From IMG/VR virus record IMGVR_UViG_3300017779_003527, positions 1-53,778 of that record: a stretch of DNA of 53,778 bases; one strand, written 5' to 3'. Source of the stretch: a virus. The first letter of the stretch is position 1. Each line of letters starts with the position of its first letter. Both the position numbers and the translations under genes were made by a program. Under the pieces are notes generated by a model. That model was not told the DNA's origin. It did no database searches and saw only the letters and a program-made list of their open reading frames with translations. Shown here piece by piece: positions 38,521 through 48,967 of the stretch.

Positions 38521-39959
38521 TGCAGAGTGGATCAGATAGTTTTGTAAATTTAAGACACTTCATTGGTGTGGTGGAAGATAGAAATGATCCATTACAACTT
38601 GGTAGAGTTAGAGTAAGAGTATATTCTATTCATACAGAAGATAAGAGTCTTATTAAAACTAAAGACTTGCCATGGGCTCTTGTATTACAACCTGGCAGCA
38701 ACCCAGCTACAAGTGGCATAGGTCAATCAGGAACAGGTATTGTCGAGGGTACTTGGGTATTTGGTTTATTTTTAGATCAAGGTGAATATCAAAATCCATT
38801 AATATTAGGTGCTATGCATGGTATGCCAGTGAGTAGTTCTGATCCTACAGAAGGGTTCAATGATCCAAGAGGAGTATATCCTAAGGATGATCCAGAAATA
38901 CATTCGCTTGGCGAGACATCTATATCAAGATTAGCAAGAGGCAGAAAGCATGCAGAGCAGCATACTGTCATGGTCAGTAAGAGAGAAGGAAAAGATAAGC
39001 TAGGTAAAGTAGACACAGCTAAAGCTCCAGCAATGGGATCAGTAATATCAAGAGGCGTGTTCTCAATATACAATAGAAGAAAGACTTGGGTAGAGCCACA
39101 TCCAAGAACTGGTGACATAGAATTAACTGATTGGTTTAATTCAGATAAAAATTATTCTACATATCCTTACTGTCACGTCTGGTATACAGAAAGCGGCCAT
39201 GCATTAGAAGTAGATGATACGCCAGGTGCAGAAAGATTGCATATGTATCATAAGTCAGGAACATTCCAAGAAATTCAAGCAGATGGTGACAAAATAGAAA
39301 AAATTATTGGCGATAACTATGAAATTGATTTAAAGAATAAACATCTTTATGTATCCGGCGATTATACGGTTACAGTAGATGGCGATATGAAAGAGCTTGT
39401 TCATGGTGATAAGTATACAGAAGTAGACGGAAATCATTTTGTAACAGTTAGAAAAGATTACGTTAAGAAAGTACAAGGTAATGAGCTAAAAGAAATACTA
39501 TCAGATAAGTCTACTCAAGTCAATGGAGACGAGAATAAAAGAACAAGTGGTAACTTTATATCAGCTATTGTTGGTGCAGCCACAGAAAGTATCAAAGGTA
39601 CATTTACAAAAACTACTGCTGGAGAAGAAAAGAGAACTAATCTATCTACAGCTACACACATACTATCTGACAACTACACATTGCTTGGTGCAAACAATTT
39701 AAACATAGCAGCAGGTGGAAACTTAAACATAGCGGCTCAAAAAGACATTATATTTAAAGCAGTAGCTAATATGGACATAGATGCAAACGCCATGACAATA
39801 GATGCTCCTACAATGTCTATAGATGGACCGGCTGGAAATATAACTTCTAATGAAGTAACACTACATACTCATACACATCAAACAACATCAATGGATACTG
39901 GTAATGGTGCAAATTCAGGTAGTAAGAATGCTTCAGATTCACCAAACAGTGGGACATAA
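38520..39959 (+). CDS. 5: central spike gp5-like (VgrG-like), no lysozyme domain
   Basis: 479 aa. N-terminal OB domain (FIGVVEDRNDPLQLGRVRVR, KDLPWALVLQPG, GTWVFGLFLDQGEYQNPLIL). Then, after a short linker and a conserved strand region (GHALEVDDTPGAERLHMYHK), a long beta-prism of 8-12-residue repeats (VSGDYTVTVDGDMKELVHGD..., NGDENKRTSGNF). The end THTHTHQTTSMDTG may bind a metal. T4 gp5 has an internal lysozyme between OB and prism; no E-x8-D-x5-T site is visible here, so the spike is non-lytic. Confidence 0.88.
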   Translation: MQSGSDSFVNLRHFIGVVEDRNDPLQLGRVRVRVYSIHTEDKSLIKTKDLPWALVLQPGSNPATSGIGQSGTGIVEGTWVFGLFLDQGEYQNPLILGAMHGMPVSSSDPTEGFNDPRGVYPKDDPEIHSLGETSISRLARGRKHAEQHTVMVSKREGKDKLGKVDTAKAPAMGSVISRGVFSIYNRRKTWVEPHPRTGDIELTDWFNSDKNYSTYPYCHVWYTESGHALEVDDTPGAERLHMYHKSGTFQEIQADGDKIEKIIGDNYEIDLKNKHLYVSGDYTVTVDGDMKELVHGDKYTEVDGNHFVTVRKDYVKKVQGNELKEILSDKSTQVNGDENKRTSGNFISAIVGAATESIKGTFTKTTAGEEKRTNLSTATHILSDNYTLLGANNLNIAAGGNLNIAAQKDIIFKAVANMDIDANAMTIDAPTMSIDGPAGNITSNEVTLHTHTHQTTSMDTGNGANSGSKNASDSPNSGT

Positions 39960-39961
39960 CG

Positions 39962-41119
39962 ATGAGTAAAGAATGCGGAATATCAGAAGCAGCTGCTGCA
40001 TTGAACAGTACGATAGACGGTGCAAAAGCAAAAGCAGATGAAATTGTAGGCGATATTACTTCAGGTATATCTTCATTAGCAGCTGATATAACATCACAAA
40101 CAAGTGGTATAAAAGCCGACTTAGAAAGTATGGCACCAGATATTCCAGTACCGGCTGCTAGCTTACAGAGCATGATGCAGAACTTAGTTGACAATCCTAA
40201 TCCAGCTACTATGGCTCAACAACTTGCAGAGATAGAAGAAAAGTTTGGACCTCATGTAGATGTTAGTGCAATGCTTGATGACTTTGGATTAGATTCAAAA
40301 GAACTAACTGATATGTCAAGCAAGTTTAAAGCAGCTGATCTTCTTAATGTTCCTGTAGACCTATCAGGTGTCGGATCATTAGTAGGCGGTGCAGTTGATA
40401 AAATATTTGGATCATTAAGTGCTACCGATGCTCAAGGTAAGGTATGTATAGGAATTCCTAAACTAGAAATTGATGCAAATGGCAATGTTACTGAAAAGGG
40501 AAAAGAATCAAAAGCAGCTACAGAAGATGCAGCTGCTGATCAAGACGTAGCAGAGAAGAAAGCTGATATTAAACCTGACACTAAAGACGTAAGTGCAGAT
40601 AATGTTTTAAAATTAATAGATCCGGAATCTAAAGTAGATGCAGAGAAGTTTGATTTTGGTACTCCTATTAATAATAAATTAGCAGAAGAACTTAAAAAAG
40701 AATTTGCTATAGACACAGCAAAGCTAGCTAATCATGAGAAGACCGCAAGAAAGATACGTTCAGATTATATTAAAACAAGATCGACCGCGAGTGGTCTTCC
40801 AATAGGATACACAACATCTGCTGGAAGAGACCCTGACACAGAACATTTTTTAAACTGCTATAGAGAATTTTTAAACTTATATAAAATACAAATTCAAAAG
40901 AAATATCAAAATTTAGAAACGGATGATAAGACATCAACATTTAAAGTTGGTGAATTAGAACTTAGTCAAACAACAACAGATGACCCTGGAAACTATAAGT
41001 ATAGTGAATTCAAATACTTCTTTATAGAAACGACACCAAAAAAATCTACCAATAGACATAAAGCATTAATAGTAGAATTAAAGACATTTGATAGAATAAC
41101 TATACTCGAGGGAGAATAA
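39962..41119 (+). CDS. virion-associated hypothetical protein, 385 aa
   Basis: Not recognised. Helical, Ala-rich N-terminal half (EAAAALNSTIDGAKAKADEI, then PVPAASLQSMMQNLVD) with no signal or membrane segment, an acidic linker (KADIKPDTKDVSADNVLKLI), and a C-terminal domain (HFLNCYREFLNLYKIQIQKK, EFKYFFIETTPKKSTNRHKA). Position between gp5 and gp25 makes it a baseplate or spike accessory; perhaps a spike tip or chaperone. Long for a tip protein. Confidence 0.6.
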   Translation: MSKECGISEAAAALNSTIDGAKAKADEIVGDITSGISSLAADITSQTSGIKADLESMAPDIPVPAASLQSMMQNLVDNPNPATMAQQLAEIEEKFGPHVDVSAMLDDFGLDSKELTDMSSKFKAADLLNVPVDLSGVGSLVGGAVDKIFGSLSATDAQGKVCIGIPKLEIDANGNVTEKGKESKAATEDAAADQDVAEKKADIKPDTKDVSADNVLKLIDPESKVDAEKFDFGTPINNKLAEELKKEFAIDTAKLANHEKTARKIRSDYIKTRSTASGLPIGYTTSAGRDPDTEHFLNCYREFLNLYKIQIQKKYQNLETDDKTSTFKVGELELSQTTTDDPGNYKYSEFKYFFIETTPKKSTNRHKALIVELKTFDRITILEGE

Positions 41120-41122
41120 ATA
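41115..41122 (+). promoter_or_regulatory. late promoter AATAAATA, leaderless geometry
   Basis: AATAAATA overlapping the preceding stop codon, then 5 nt (TACTT) and the gp25 ATG at 41128. Heads the wedge operon gp25-gp6-gp7-gp8-DUF4815. Confidence 0.78.
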
Positions 41123-41127
41123 TACTT

Positions 41128-41508
41128 ATGGCTATTTTTACAGACTTCAATACTTCATTAGCAGTGCATCCTGTTAAAAAAGACCTTTCGCTTAAAAGTG
41201 ATGTAGATGCTGTAAAGCAATCTATTAAGAGTTTAGTGCTCACTGATAAGATGGAAAGACCTTTTCAACCAGGAATAGGTTGTGATATTAGAAAAAGTTT
41301 ATTTGAAAACTTCTCTCCACAAACAGTAACAAAGGCAAAAGCACAGATAGTAGAGACAATAGAAACATATGAGCCAAGATGTAATTTAATTAACATAGTA
41401 GCATCACCAGATCCGGATAACAACACTTTAAATATAGCGATTGTTTTTAGTCTGATAAATAGTGATAGAGAAGAAAATCTTCAATTAGTATTAGAGAGAG
41501 TAAGATAA
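41128..41508 (+). CDS. 25: baseplate wedge protein gp25-like
   Basis: 126 aa (T4 gp25 132). DVDAVKQSIKSLVLTDKMER, PFQPGIGCDIRKSLFENFSP and YEPRCNLINI carry the gp25/T6SS TssE motifs, including the conserved E-P-R. Acts as the sheath-initiating wedge component. It lacks a ribosome binding site because the predicted transcript begins at the start codon. Confidence 0.93.
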   Translation: MAIFTDFNTSLAVHPVKKDLSLKSDVDAVKQSIKSLVLTDKMERPFQPGIGCDIRKSLFENFSPQTVTKAKAQIVETIETYEPRCNLINIVASPDPDNNTLNIAIVFSLINSDREENLQLVLERVR

Positions 41509-41509
41509 A

Positions 41510-43303
41510 ATGGCTAACAGTGCATTATCAGTAGCAAACACAAACTTCGCAGACATTAAGCAAAATTTAAAAAGCTATTTGTCTTCGCAAGGATTATTTA
41601 AAGATTATAATTTTGAAGGTTCAAATATGAATGTTCTATTGGACGTGTTATCATATAATACTTTCATACAAAATTTTTATCTAAACCAAGTAGCTTCAGA
41701 ATCATTTTTAGACAGCTCACAGTTAAGAGACAGTATTGTATCTCATGCAAAAACATTAAACTACTTACCTAAATCTCAGACAGCGGCAACATCAGTTGTT
41801 GATGTTGAAATATATCCAGCCAATACTCCAGCAGCTATTACAATGCCAAAGTATACTTCATTTACTACATCAGTAGAAAGCAACTCATTTAACTTTACAA
41901 CAGATGCAGGACTAACAATTACAGCCGATGCAAATGGAAAATATATTGCTAGTGGCGTAACTCTTAAAGAGGGTGAAATAGTAACAGAACTATTTACAGT
42001 TAATACAGCAAACACAGATCAAAGATATGTTTTAAGTAATCCAGAAATAGACACAGATAGTTTATCAGTTAAAATTAATGAATCAACAACAGACACTACT
42101 AACTCTATATGGACTAGTAGTTTATCAGCAGTAGGACTTTCTGGAACTTCCAATGTGTATTATATTGTTCCAGCTGAAGGAAAGAAATATGAATTGCAAT
42201 TTGGAGATGGAATACTAGGAGCTCCTGTATTAAACGGTAATGTTATTGAAGCCACATATAGAAAGGTAAGTGCAAACGCAGCAAATGAAGCATCAGTGTT
42301 TACATCAGCATCAGATATTCAAGGATATACAAATGTAGTAGTGACAACTGTATCTTCAGCATCGGGTGGAGGCTTTGAAGAGAGCAACACATCAATTAAA
42401 TTCAATGCACCAAAAGCATTATCAATACAAGATAGAACAGTAACAACAAACGATTATGAAACTATACTAAAGCAACAATTTAATGATATAGAAGCTATTA
42501 GTGTATTTGGTGGTGAAGAAGCTGATCCACCTCAATTTGGTAAAGTAATTATTTCAGTAGACTTAAAAAATGCAACTGGAATTCCAAACAGTAAAAAGAA
42601 ATTAATAGAAGACTTTACTAGGTTAAGATCCCCATTAGGAATATCACCAGAAGTTGTAGATCCAGTATTTTTATTTGTTGACGTTTCAACTAAAGTGTTG
42701 TATAATCCCAATGTAACAACTAAGAGTGATACAGAAATAGAAACATTAGTGTCGACAGCTATCAACGATCATGCAGCATCTAAGATAAACGACTTTAATG
42801 CTAAGCTGAGAGTATCTAAGTTATCAGCTGCTATTGATGCTGCTGATGCATCAATACTTAATAATGAGACTTCTATATTACTTCAAAAAACTATTATACC
42901 AACTTTAAACCAGGCAGGAAGCCATACTTTAGAGTTTGGAAATGAGATTTACAGGGAGATCGCGGACAGTTCGAATGAATTCGTAGACGGATCGTCACCT
43001 ATTACATCAACAACTTTTACATTTAATGGTCTTACTGGTTGTTCTTTAAGAGACAATGGCTCTGGAGTCATGCAAGTAGTACAACAACAAAATGCAGTGT
43101 TAACAATAGTGAATTCAAATATCGGAACAGTTGATTACATAACAGGAAAGGTTACAATATCTAATCTAAATGTATCAACATTTACTGGAGACTCTATAAG
43201 AGTGTCAGCTAACCCAACAGCGAAGACACTAAAATCAAATAAGAATATTATCTTATCATATAATCAGACACCGAGCATTACTATAGAACAAGAGAGGGTA
43301 TAA
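41510..43303 (+). CDS. 6: baseplate wedge protein gp6-like
   Basis: 597 aa (T4 gp6 660). NVLLDVLSYNTFIQNFYLNQ, FLDSSQLRDSIVSHAKTLNY and LPKSQTAA are the gp6/J-like N-terminal core; ALSIQDRTVTTNDYETILKQ is the typical central motif. The C-terminal TFTFNGLTGCSLRDNGSGVM is a beta extension. Forms the iris ring of the wedge with gp7 and gp53. AGAGAG site upstream, and its stop overlaps the gp7 start. Confidence 0.93.
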   Translation: MANSALSVANTNFADIKQNLKSYLSSQGLFKDYNFEGSNMNVLLDVLSYNTFIQNFYLNQVASESFLDSSQLRDSIVSHAKTLNYLPKSQTAATSVVDVEIYPANTPAAITMPKYTSFTTSVESNSFNFTTDAGLTITADANGKYIASGVTLKEGEIVTELFTVNTANTDQRYVLSNPEIDTDSLSVKINESTTDTTNSIWTSSLSAVGLSGTSNVYYIVPAEGKKYELQFGDGILGAPVLNGNVIEATYRKVSANAANEASVFTSASDIQGYTNVVVTTVSSASGGGFEESNTSIKFNAPKALSIQDRTVTTNDYETILKQQFNDIEAISVFGGEEADPPQFGKVIISVDLKNATGIPNSKKKLIEDFTRLRSPLGISPEVVDPVFLFVDVSTKVLYNPNVTTKSDTEIETLVSTAINDHAASKINDFNAKLRVSKLSAAIDAADASILNNETSILLQKTIIPTLNQAGSHTLEFGNEIYREIADSSNEFVDGSSPITSTTFTFNGLTGCSLRDNGSGVMQVVQQQNAVLTIVNSNIGTVDYITGKVTISNLNVSTFTGDSIRVSANPTAKTLKSNKNIILSYNQTPSITIEQERV

Positions 43304-46300
43304 TGCCTGCAGAGATTAATGATAAAATCTCTTTATTCGTAAAGGATCAGTTTCCGGCATTCTATGCAGAAGATGGAAATATGTTTCGACTTTTTGTTGA
43401 AGCATATTATGAATTCCTAGAACAATCTGGTCAATCATTAGACTACTCAAGAAACTTAATAGAATATCAAGACATTGATAATACAACAGCTGAGTTTTTA
43501 GATCAATTTAAAAAACTATATTTAAACCAACTACCTGGATTAATTAAGGCTGATGATAGATTAACCATTAAAAATATAATGGACTTCTATAGAGCTAAAG
43601 GTAGTGAAAGATCAATCCAATTATTGTTTAGAATAATATTTGATGAAGAAGCATTAGTTGAGAATCCAGGAGACGATGTACTTAAACCTTCGACTTCTGA
43701 CTTTAGATTGCCAAGATACGTTGAAGTATATGCACCCGATGAAGATAATTTAATTGGATTACAAGGTAAAGAAATAATAGGTGCAACTTCTGGTGCAAAG
43801 GCTTTTGTAGAAAGTATATCTACCAAGATGGCAAATGGAGTAACAACCAGTGTCATACAACTATCAAACTTAAAAGGAAATTTTTTACGTGGAGAAATCA
43901 TTGCATCATCGTCTGATGGAATACAAGACAACATGCCAGTTGTTACTGGTTCATTATCATCCATTAATGTTACATTGGGAGGCCAAGACTTTAATGTTGG
44001 TGATTCTTTTGATGTCATTGCAGACGTAGGTAAATCAGGTAAAGCCAGAGTAACAGCAATTGATGCGGCTACTGGATTAGTAGACTTTCAATTAGCAAAT
44101 GGCGGATTTGGTTTTACAACTAACACATCATTTACTTCTATAGATGTTAATGATCAAAACATATCTGTAAATAATGTAATAAACGCAGCACAAACATATT
44201 CCAATACATCTAAAATAGATAATGCACAGTATACCAGATTTGAGACTGTAGACCAAAAAGTAGAGAAAATTACTTTCTTGAGTGGCGCACAAATGGTATC
44301 AGACATTAATACTATGATTGCTGATGGTGGGCAACCTTACATTGTTGGATCAAAAGATGCTAACGTAACCCATATTAATACAGTTGTAGCAAATGGCTAC
44401 ATAATAGATACAGCAATTGATGGAGCAAATGGTACACTGACAATTGCACCATTTAGTGGCTCTTTTGGAAATCAATTAGCACTTGCAGCCAATCTTTCTG
44501 TTAATACTCACATCTTTCAAGCAGGTGAGGAGATAGAGGAAGAGAATTTAGTTTCCTTAGGTATTAGTGGAACAGCAGGTTCTTTCTCAGCAGGAGATGT
44601 AGTAAAAGGTGATGACAGTGCAGCTAATGGTGTTGTAGTAACAGTTAACTCATCAGTAATGACTATTAATGGATCTTTTGGTACTTGGACATCTAATGAC
44701 AATGTTCAAGATGTAACTTCTGGGATAGCCAACACAGCAAACGTAACTTCCGTCTCAGTAACAAATACAGGTGCCAATGCTATTCTAGGTTCATTTACAA
44801 ATACTAACGCCAAACAATACACATTAAACATACATGAAATAGCTGGACAGTTTAATACTACTAAAAAAATTAAAGGTAAAAGAACAAATTCAATAGCCAT
44901 ATTAAATGGCGCTCCAGCAGATACAGGCGCATCTGATATATTCATGCAAGCTAATTTAGCATCAAGAGCAGTAGTTGATACGTATGCAAACGTATCTGTG
45001 TCCGGACAAGTAATTGGATCCAACACAACTAATATTGGTTTTAAAAACACTAAATGGGCAAATGGAAATAGTGCTGCTGTAAAATTTTATGCAAACGCAG
45101 CTGCATTTATAGTAGGAAGAGATTCAAACACATACGCTAATGTAATAACCGTTGGAACAGGATCAGGTGCAGGATTTAAAATTGGTGGATTAGAAAACCA
45201 AGAAACAATAACAATATACACAGACTTTATAGGTGAGAACAATGTATCAAATGTATCTTATCTTGATTGTGTTATAGGCGGCCAAGATGCAACAGCAACT
45301 GGTGCTAATAGTGGAACAGGATTTTTAGATACGGTAACAATTAGAACTGCAGGATCAGGTTATGCAAATGGAGAGGTAATAACATTTGCTACAGGTGGAC
45401 CAGGAGACGGACCGCCAACGACTAATGCTACAGCAAATGTAACAACTAATGGTAGTGGTGCTATAATAAGTACACAAGTAATAACAGCTGGGGCTGGTTT
45501 CTTCAATCAAAATGTTATAGGAACAGTAGCCACTTCAGGTGGATCAAGTGGTGTATTAACCGCTAACATAGATTTTGGATATGGATTTCCAAAAGATCCA
45601 AATGGAGATATAGATACAATATTAGATAATGTCCTTACAAGATTCTCAGGTAATGTGGGAACTATTACATCCATAGCTGACATTAACCCTGGTAATAATT
45701 ATAACTTTGATCCATTCTTATCTGTATACACAGGTGGTATTGCCAAATTCGATAGAAGAGATATAGTAGTTAATTTAACAGGAATGAACTCTGGTAGTGG
45801 TGGTTTGATAAAAGACTTCACTATTGGTGAAGTAGTAAACCAAACAGTTACTAATGCTGGCCAGACATTAACACTTAATGCAGTAACGGTACAAAACACA
45901 TCAACATCAAGTAATACGACAACAGGCGGAACAACAAACTTCCCACTTGGAGCATCTGTTGTTCAATCAAAAAATAGTACAGTTAGTGCAATTGGAACTA
46001 TTTTCTCATCTGACAGTACCAAAATTAATATTATAAATGGTAATATTAAAACTACTTTTGCAAATGGTCTGGTTACAATACTAACAAACAATCAACCATT
46101 TACATCTAATTCAACTATTAATGCTGTATCAATTGCATCTCCAAATACAGCAAACAACGAAACAAACGTATTTAGTACAATATCTTCTACTGGTGTGACA
46201 TCATCATCAGCAGTTGCTAAAGGACAAGTATATAAATTTAATAATAATCAAGATGGTACAGGCGATGTTGGATTAAGAAGATTATCATTTAGTGTAGGAT

Positions 46301-46800
46301 TTAATGATACAGGCTCTCTTACTGGAGCAACATCTGGTGCAGGTGGAACGGTAGATAGTTTATATCAAGATGCTAATACAAAACCAATTGGAGACAATGC
46401 AATAGTTAATGCAGATGCAAAAGCTGCTAATGGTATTGTAACTGCTTTGGAGATTACAGATAGTGGATTTGGTTATCAACACAATTCAAATTTAACATTA
46501 AGATCATCAGGAAATTCTAATATTGTTGTCAGTGGTTTAGCTAATGTATCGACTACTGGTGTGGGTCCTGGCTTTTGGGCATCACAGGAGTCTCAATTGA
46601 ATACTAAATACATACACGACAACGATTTTTATCAATCTCACTCATATGTTATTGAAACAGGGTTGTCTTTAAATAAATATAGAGATATACTACTTAAGAC
46701 CGCACACATAGCGGGAACAAGATTATTTGGTAGAGTAGTAAAAGAAAGTTCAGTAAACAATGCTGTAACGGTAAGTAATAGCTCAATAGGAGCGGTATAG
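43303..46800 (+). CDS. 7: large baseplate wedge protein, gp7-like
   Basis: 1165 aa (T4 gp7 1032). N-terminal 160 residues (FVKDQFPAFYAEDGNMFRLF, VEAYYEFLEQSGQSLDYSRN, IMDFYRAKGSERSIQLLFRI) resemble wedge-initiator proteins of marine T4-like phages. The rest is Asn/Thr/Ser/Gly-rich beta sequence with recurring units such as IRTAGSGYANGEVITF, ITAGAGFFNQNVIG and TDSGFGYQHNSNLTL, and GATSGA turns. gp7 rather than gp10 is argued from position between gp6 and gp8. The last 60 residues (HSYVIETGLSLNKYRDILLK) are conserved. Confidence 0.75.
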   Translation: MPAEINDKISLFVKDQFPAFYAEDGNMFRLFVEAYYEFLEQSGQSLDYSRNLIEYQDIDNTTAEFLDQFKKLYLNQLPGLIKADDRLTIKNIMDFYRAKGSERSIQLLFRIIFDEEALVENPGDDVLKPSTSDFRLPRYVEVYAPDEDNLIGLQGKEIIGATSGAKAFVESISTKMANGVTTSVIQLSNLKGNFLRGEIIASSSDGIQDNMPVVTGSLSSINVTLGGQDFNVGDSFDVIADVGKSGKARVTAIDAATGLVDFQLANGGFGFTTNTSFTSIDVNDQNISVNNVINAAQTYSNTSKIDNAQYTRFETVDQKVEKITFLSGAQMVSDINTMIADGGQPYIVGSKDANVTHINTVVANGYIIDTAIDGANGTLTIAPFSGSFGNQLALAANLSVNTHIFQAGEEIEEENLVSLGISGTAGSFSAGDVVKGDDSAANGVVVTVNSSVMTINGSFGTWTSNDNVQDVTSGIANTANVTSVSVTNTGANAILGSFTNTNAKQYTLNIHEIAGQFNTTKKIKGKRTNSIAILNGAPADTGASDIFMQANLASRAVVDTYANVSVSGQVIGSNTTNIGFKNTKWANGNSAAVKFYANAAAFIVGRDSNTYANVITVGTGSGAGFKIGGLENQETITIYTDFIGENNVSNVSYLDCVIGGQDATATGANSGTGFLDTVTIRTAGSGYANGEVITFATGGPGDGPPTTNATANVTTNGSGAIISTQVITAGAGFFNQNVIGTVATSGGSSGVLTANIDFGYGFPKDPNGDIDTILDNVLTRFSGNVGTITSIADINPGNNYNFDPFLSVYTGGIAKFDRRDIVVNLTGMNSGSGGLIKDFTIGEVVNQTVTNAGQTLTLNAVTVQNTSTSSNTTTGGTTNFPLGASVVQSKNSTVSAIGTIFSSDSTKINIINGNIKTTFANGLVTILTNNQPFTSNSTINAVSIASPNTANNETNVFSTISSTGVTSSSAVAKGQVYKFNNNQDGTGDVGLRRLSFSVGFNDTGSLTGATSGAGGTVDSLYQDANTKPIGDNAIVNADAKAANGIVTALEITDSGFGYQHNSNLTLRSSGNSNIVVSGLANVSTTGVGPGFWASQESQLNTKYIHDNDFYQSHSYVIETGLSLNKYRDILLKTAHIAGTRLFGRVVKESSVNNAVTVSNSSIGAV

Positions 46801-46803
46801 TAA

Positions 46804-48957
46804 ATGGGTAAGTTAGTAAAATCAAATCTTAATACACACAATGCAAAACAATTTGTAGAGTCTATTACTGAAGCAGCAAATTCAATTTACTATATGTATG
46901 TTGGAAAGCATACTGGATTCCCAGACGACAATAATCCACCAACTGCTAATAACTCAGACGAAAGCTCTTTCTACGAACAATATAGAAATATGATTTATGG
47001 TAAGCATATTACTGATAGTGATATTAAGCATATGGTAAACAAAAATGCTTGGACAACCGGAACCGTATATACACAGTATGACAATAACAATGGATCATTA
47101 CAAACTTCTCCTTTCTTTGCATCAGTAGAAGAAGCAAATGGAAACTTTAGTGTATTCAAATGCCTTTATAATAATAAAGATTCTGCATCAACTGATTCAC
47201 CAACTAAAACAGAAACTGCCGCTAATGATGATATCTATATTACTACTGCTGACAAATATCAGTGGAAGTATATGTATGAGCTAACTGCTGCAGAACATAC
47301 TAAGTTTAGTACAACTGATAAAATACCTTTAGTGATTGATACAGCGGTTACCAGTAATGCTGTAGCAGGAGCTATTGATGTAGTCAATGTTAATAGCGGT
47401 GGCTCAAGATATAACTCTGTTGCAAACGGAGTAGTTAAAGATGCTGCAGTAGGCGGAAATAATTTAATTATAGAATTAGAATCATTAGTAAGTGCTAACG
47501 TCACTATAGATCAAACAGATGCAAACACAAGTGGAACATTTGCTGTAGAACGAGTAGACTTATTTGATAAGACAAGCAACATAACAGCTAACACAGCTAA
47601 CAACGTTGCAAATGGTATTATTGTTTCAGCTAATAGTACTGTAATTAAAGTTGTAGACATTGCAGGAAACTTCTTTGGTCAGACTGGAAATGTAGTAGTT
47701 AAAGGTCAAACATCAGGAGCTACAGCTTTAATATCAAGCGTTGCATCAGACACATCAACGCTATCATCGAACACAGATTTTTATAAGGGAAGTACTTTTT
47801 ATATCTCTAGTGGAGCAGGAGCAGGACAAGCTAAAACTATTAGTGAGTATATTGTTACAGGTTCAGCTAGAAGAGTATTAATAACCAATGCATTTGCAAC
47901 AAGCATAGACACAACATCATTATTTGAAATAACACCTAGAGTAGTTATAGCAGGTGATGGTTCTGGTGCAGAAGGTAGAGCATTAATTAATACAGCAAAC
48001 TTTTCAGTAGATACAATTCAAATGACCAATAGAGGGTCAGGATATACATTCGCAAGTGCTCAGGTATTGGGAAACACTGGTATAGTAGAAAATGGAACAA
48101 CAGCTCAAGCTAATAACGCAAACGTCGTACCAATTATAGGTCCTAAAGGTGGCCATGGTTCAGATGTTATTAATGAGCTTTATGCAGATACAGTTGGGGT
48201 ATCGGTAGACTTTGCAAACAGTGAAAACGGAACAATACCGGCACAGAATGATTTTAGAACAGTAGGCATATTAAAAGATCCTCTGTATAGTAATGTTGTA
48301 TTAACAATTGCAGACACTACACTTAACACTGATGGTACTACTGGATCCGGTACTTCTTTTACAGCAGGTAGTGTCGTTACTCAGGGATCTAATGATACTC
48401 ATGGTAGTGCAACTGGAGTGATAGCAGCGAGAGCAGCTGGTACAATTAACCTAACAAACGTGTATGGTCAATTTGTATCATCCGGAGGTGCAGCTGGAAT
48501 GAGGATAGTTAATAATGCAAATGTGTTAGCTAATACGGTTACCGCTAATGTAACAGCTATAAAGACTTCTGATAAAACAAACTCAAACTTTACAACATTT
48601 GACCAAAGATTAAGGCTAACTGGCTTTGCAAATGCATCACAAGTAGCTTTTTCCACGGATGAGACAATTAAACAGGACTCTACTGACGCCAATGGTGCTA
48701 TACACTTTATAAATACTTCTAGTGGATCGGTCATGAGTATTACTAATAAGAAAGGAAACTTCTTAGCATCTGATACTGTTTCTGGCACATACTATTATGT
48801 AAGAGGCCAAACTAGTGGTGGTGTAGGATACTTCACAGACACAGCGGGACCAGACATTGTACCTAACTCAGGTGAAGTTATGTACGTAGAAAACATCTCT
48901 CCTATCACAAGAAGTGATAGTCAAACTGAGAGAGTAAAAGTAATGATTAAATTTTAG
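46804..48957 (+). CDS. 8: baseplate wedge protein gp8-like, expanded
   Basis: 717 aa, about twice T4 gp8 (334). ESITEAANSIYYMYVGKHTG, FPDDNNPP, YRNMIYGKHITDSDIKHMVN, VYTQYDNNNG, FKCLYNN and DKYQWKYMYEL are the gp8 core. A large beta insertion (about residues 180-650) carries GSGYTFASAQVLG, GQTSGATALI and GQTSGGVGYF units like those of the gp7-like protein. The end VMYVENISPITRSDSQTERV, then a KVMIKF tail, is again the gp8 C-terminus. GGAGCGG is the RBS. Confidence 0.88.
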   Translation: MGKLVKSNLNTHNAKQFVESITEAANSIYYMYVGKHTGFPDDNNPPTANNSDESSFYEQYRNMIYGKHITDSDIKHMVNKNAWTTGTVYTQYDNNNGSLQTSPFFASVEEANGNFSVFKCLYNNKDSASTDSPTKTETAANDDIYITTADKYQWKYMYELTAAEHTKFSTTDKIPLVIDTAVTSNAVAGAIDVVNVNSGGSRYNSVANGVVKDAAVGGNNLIIELESLVSANVTIDQTDANTSGTFAVERVDLFDKTSNITANTANNVANGIIVSANSTVIKVVDIAGNFFGQTGNVVVKGQTSGATALISSVASDTSTLSSNTDFYKGSTFYISSGAGAGQAKTISEYIVTGSARRVLITNAFATSIDTTSLFEITPRVVIAGDGSGAEGRALINTANFSVDTIQMTNRGSGYTFASAQVLGNTGIVENGTTAQANNANVVPIIGPKGGHGSDVINELYADTVGVSVDFANSENGTIPAQNDFRTVGILKDPLYSNVVLTIADTTLNTDGTTGSGTSFTAGSVVTQGSNDTHGSATGVIAARAAGTINLTNVYGQFVSSGGAAGMRIVNNANVLANTVTANVTAIKTSDKTNSNFTTFDQRLRLTGFANASQVAFSTDETIKQDSTDANGAIHFINTSSGSVMSITNKKGNFLASDTVSGTYYYVRGQTSGGVGYFTDTAGPDIVPNSGEVMYVENISPITRSDSQTERVKVMIKF

Positions 48958-48967
48958 AGATTAAGAA

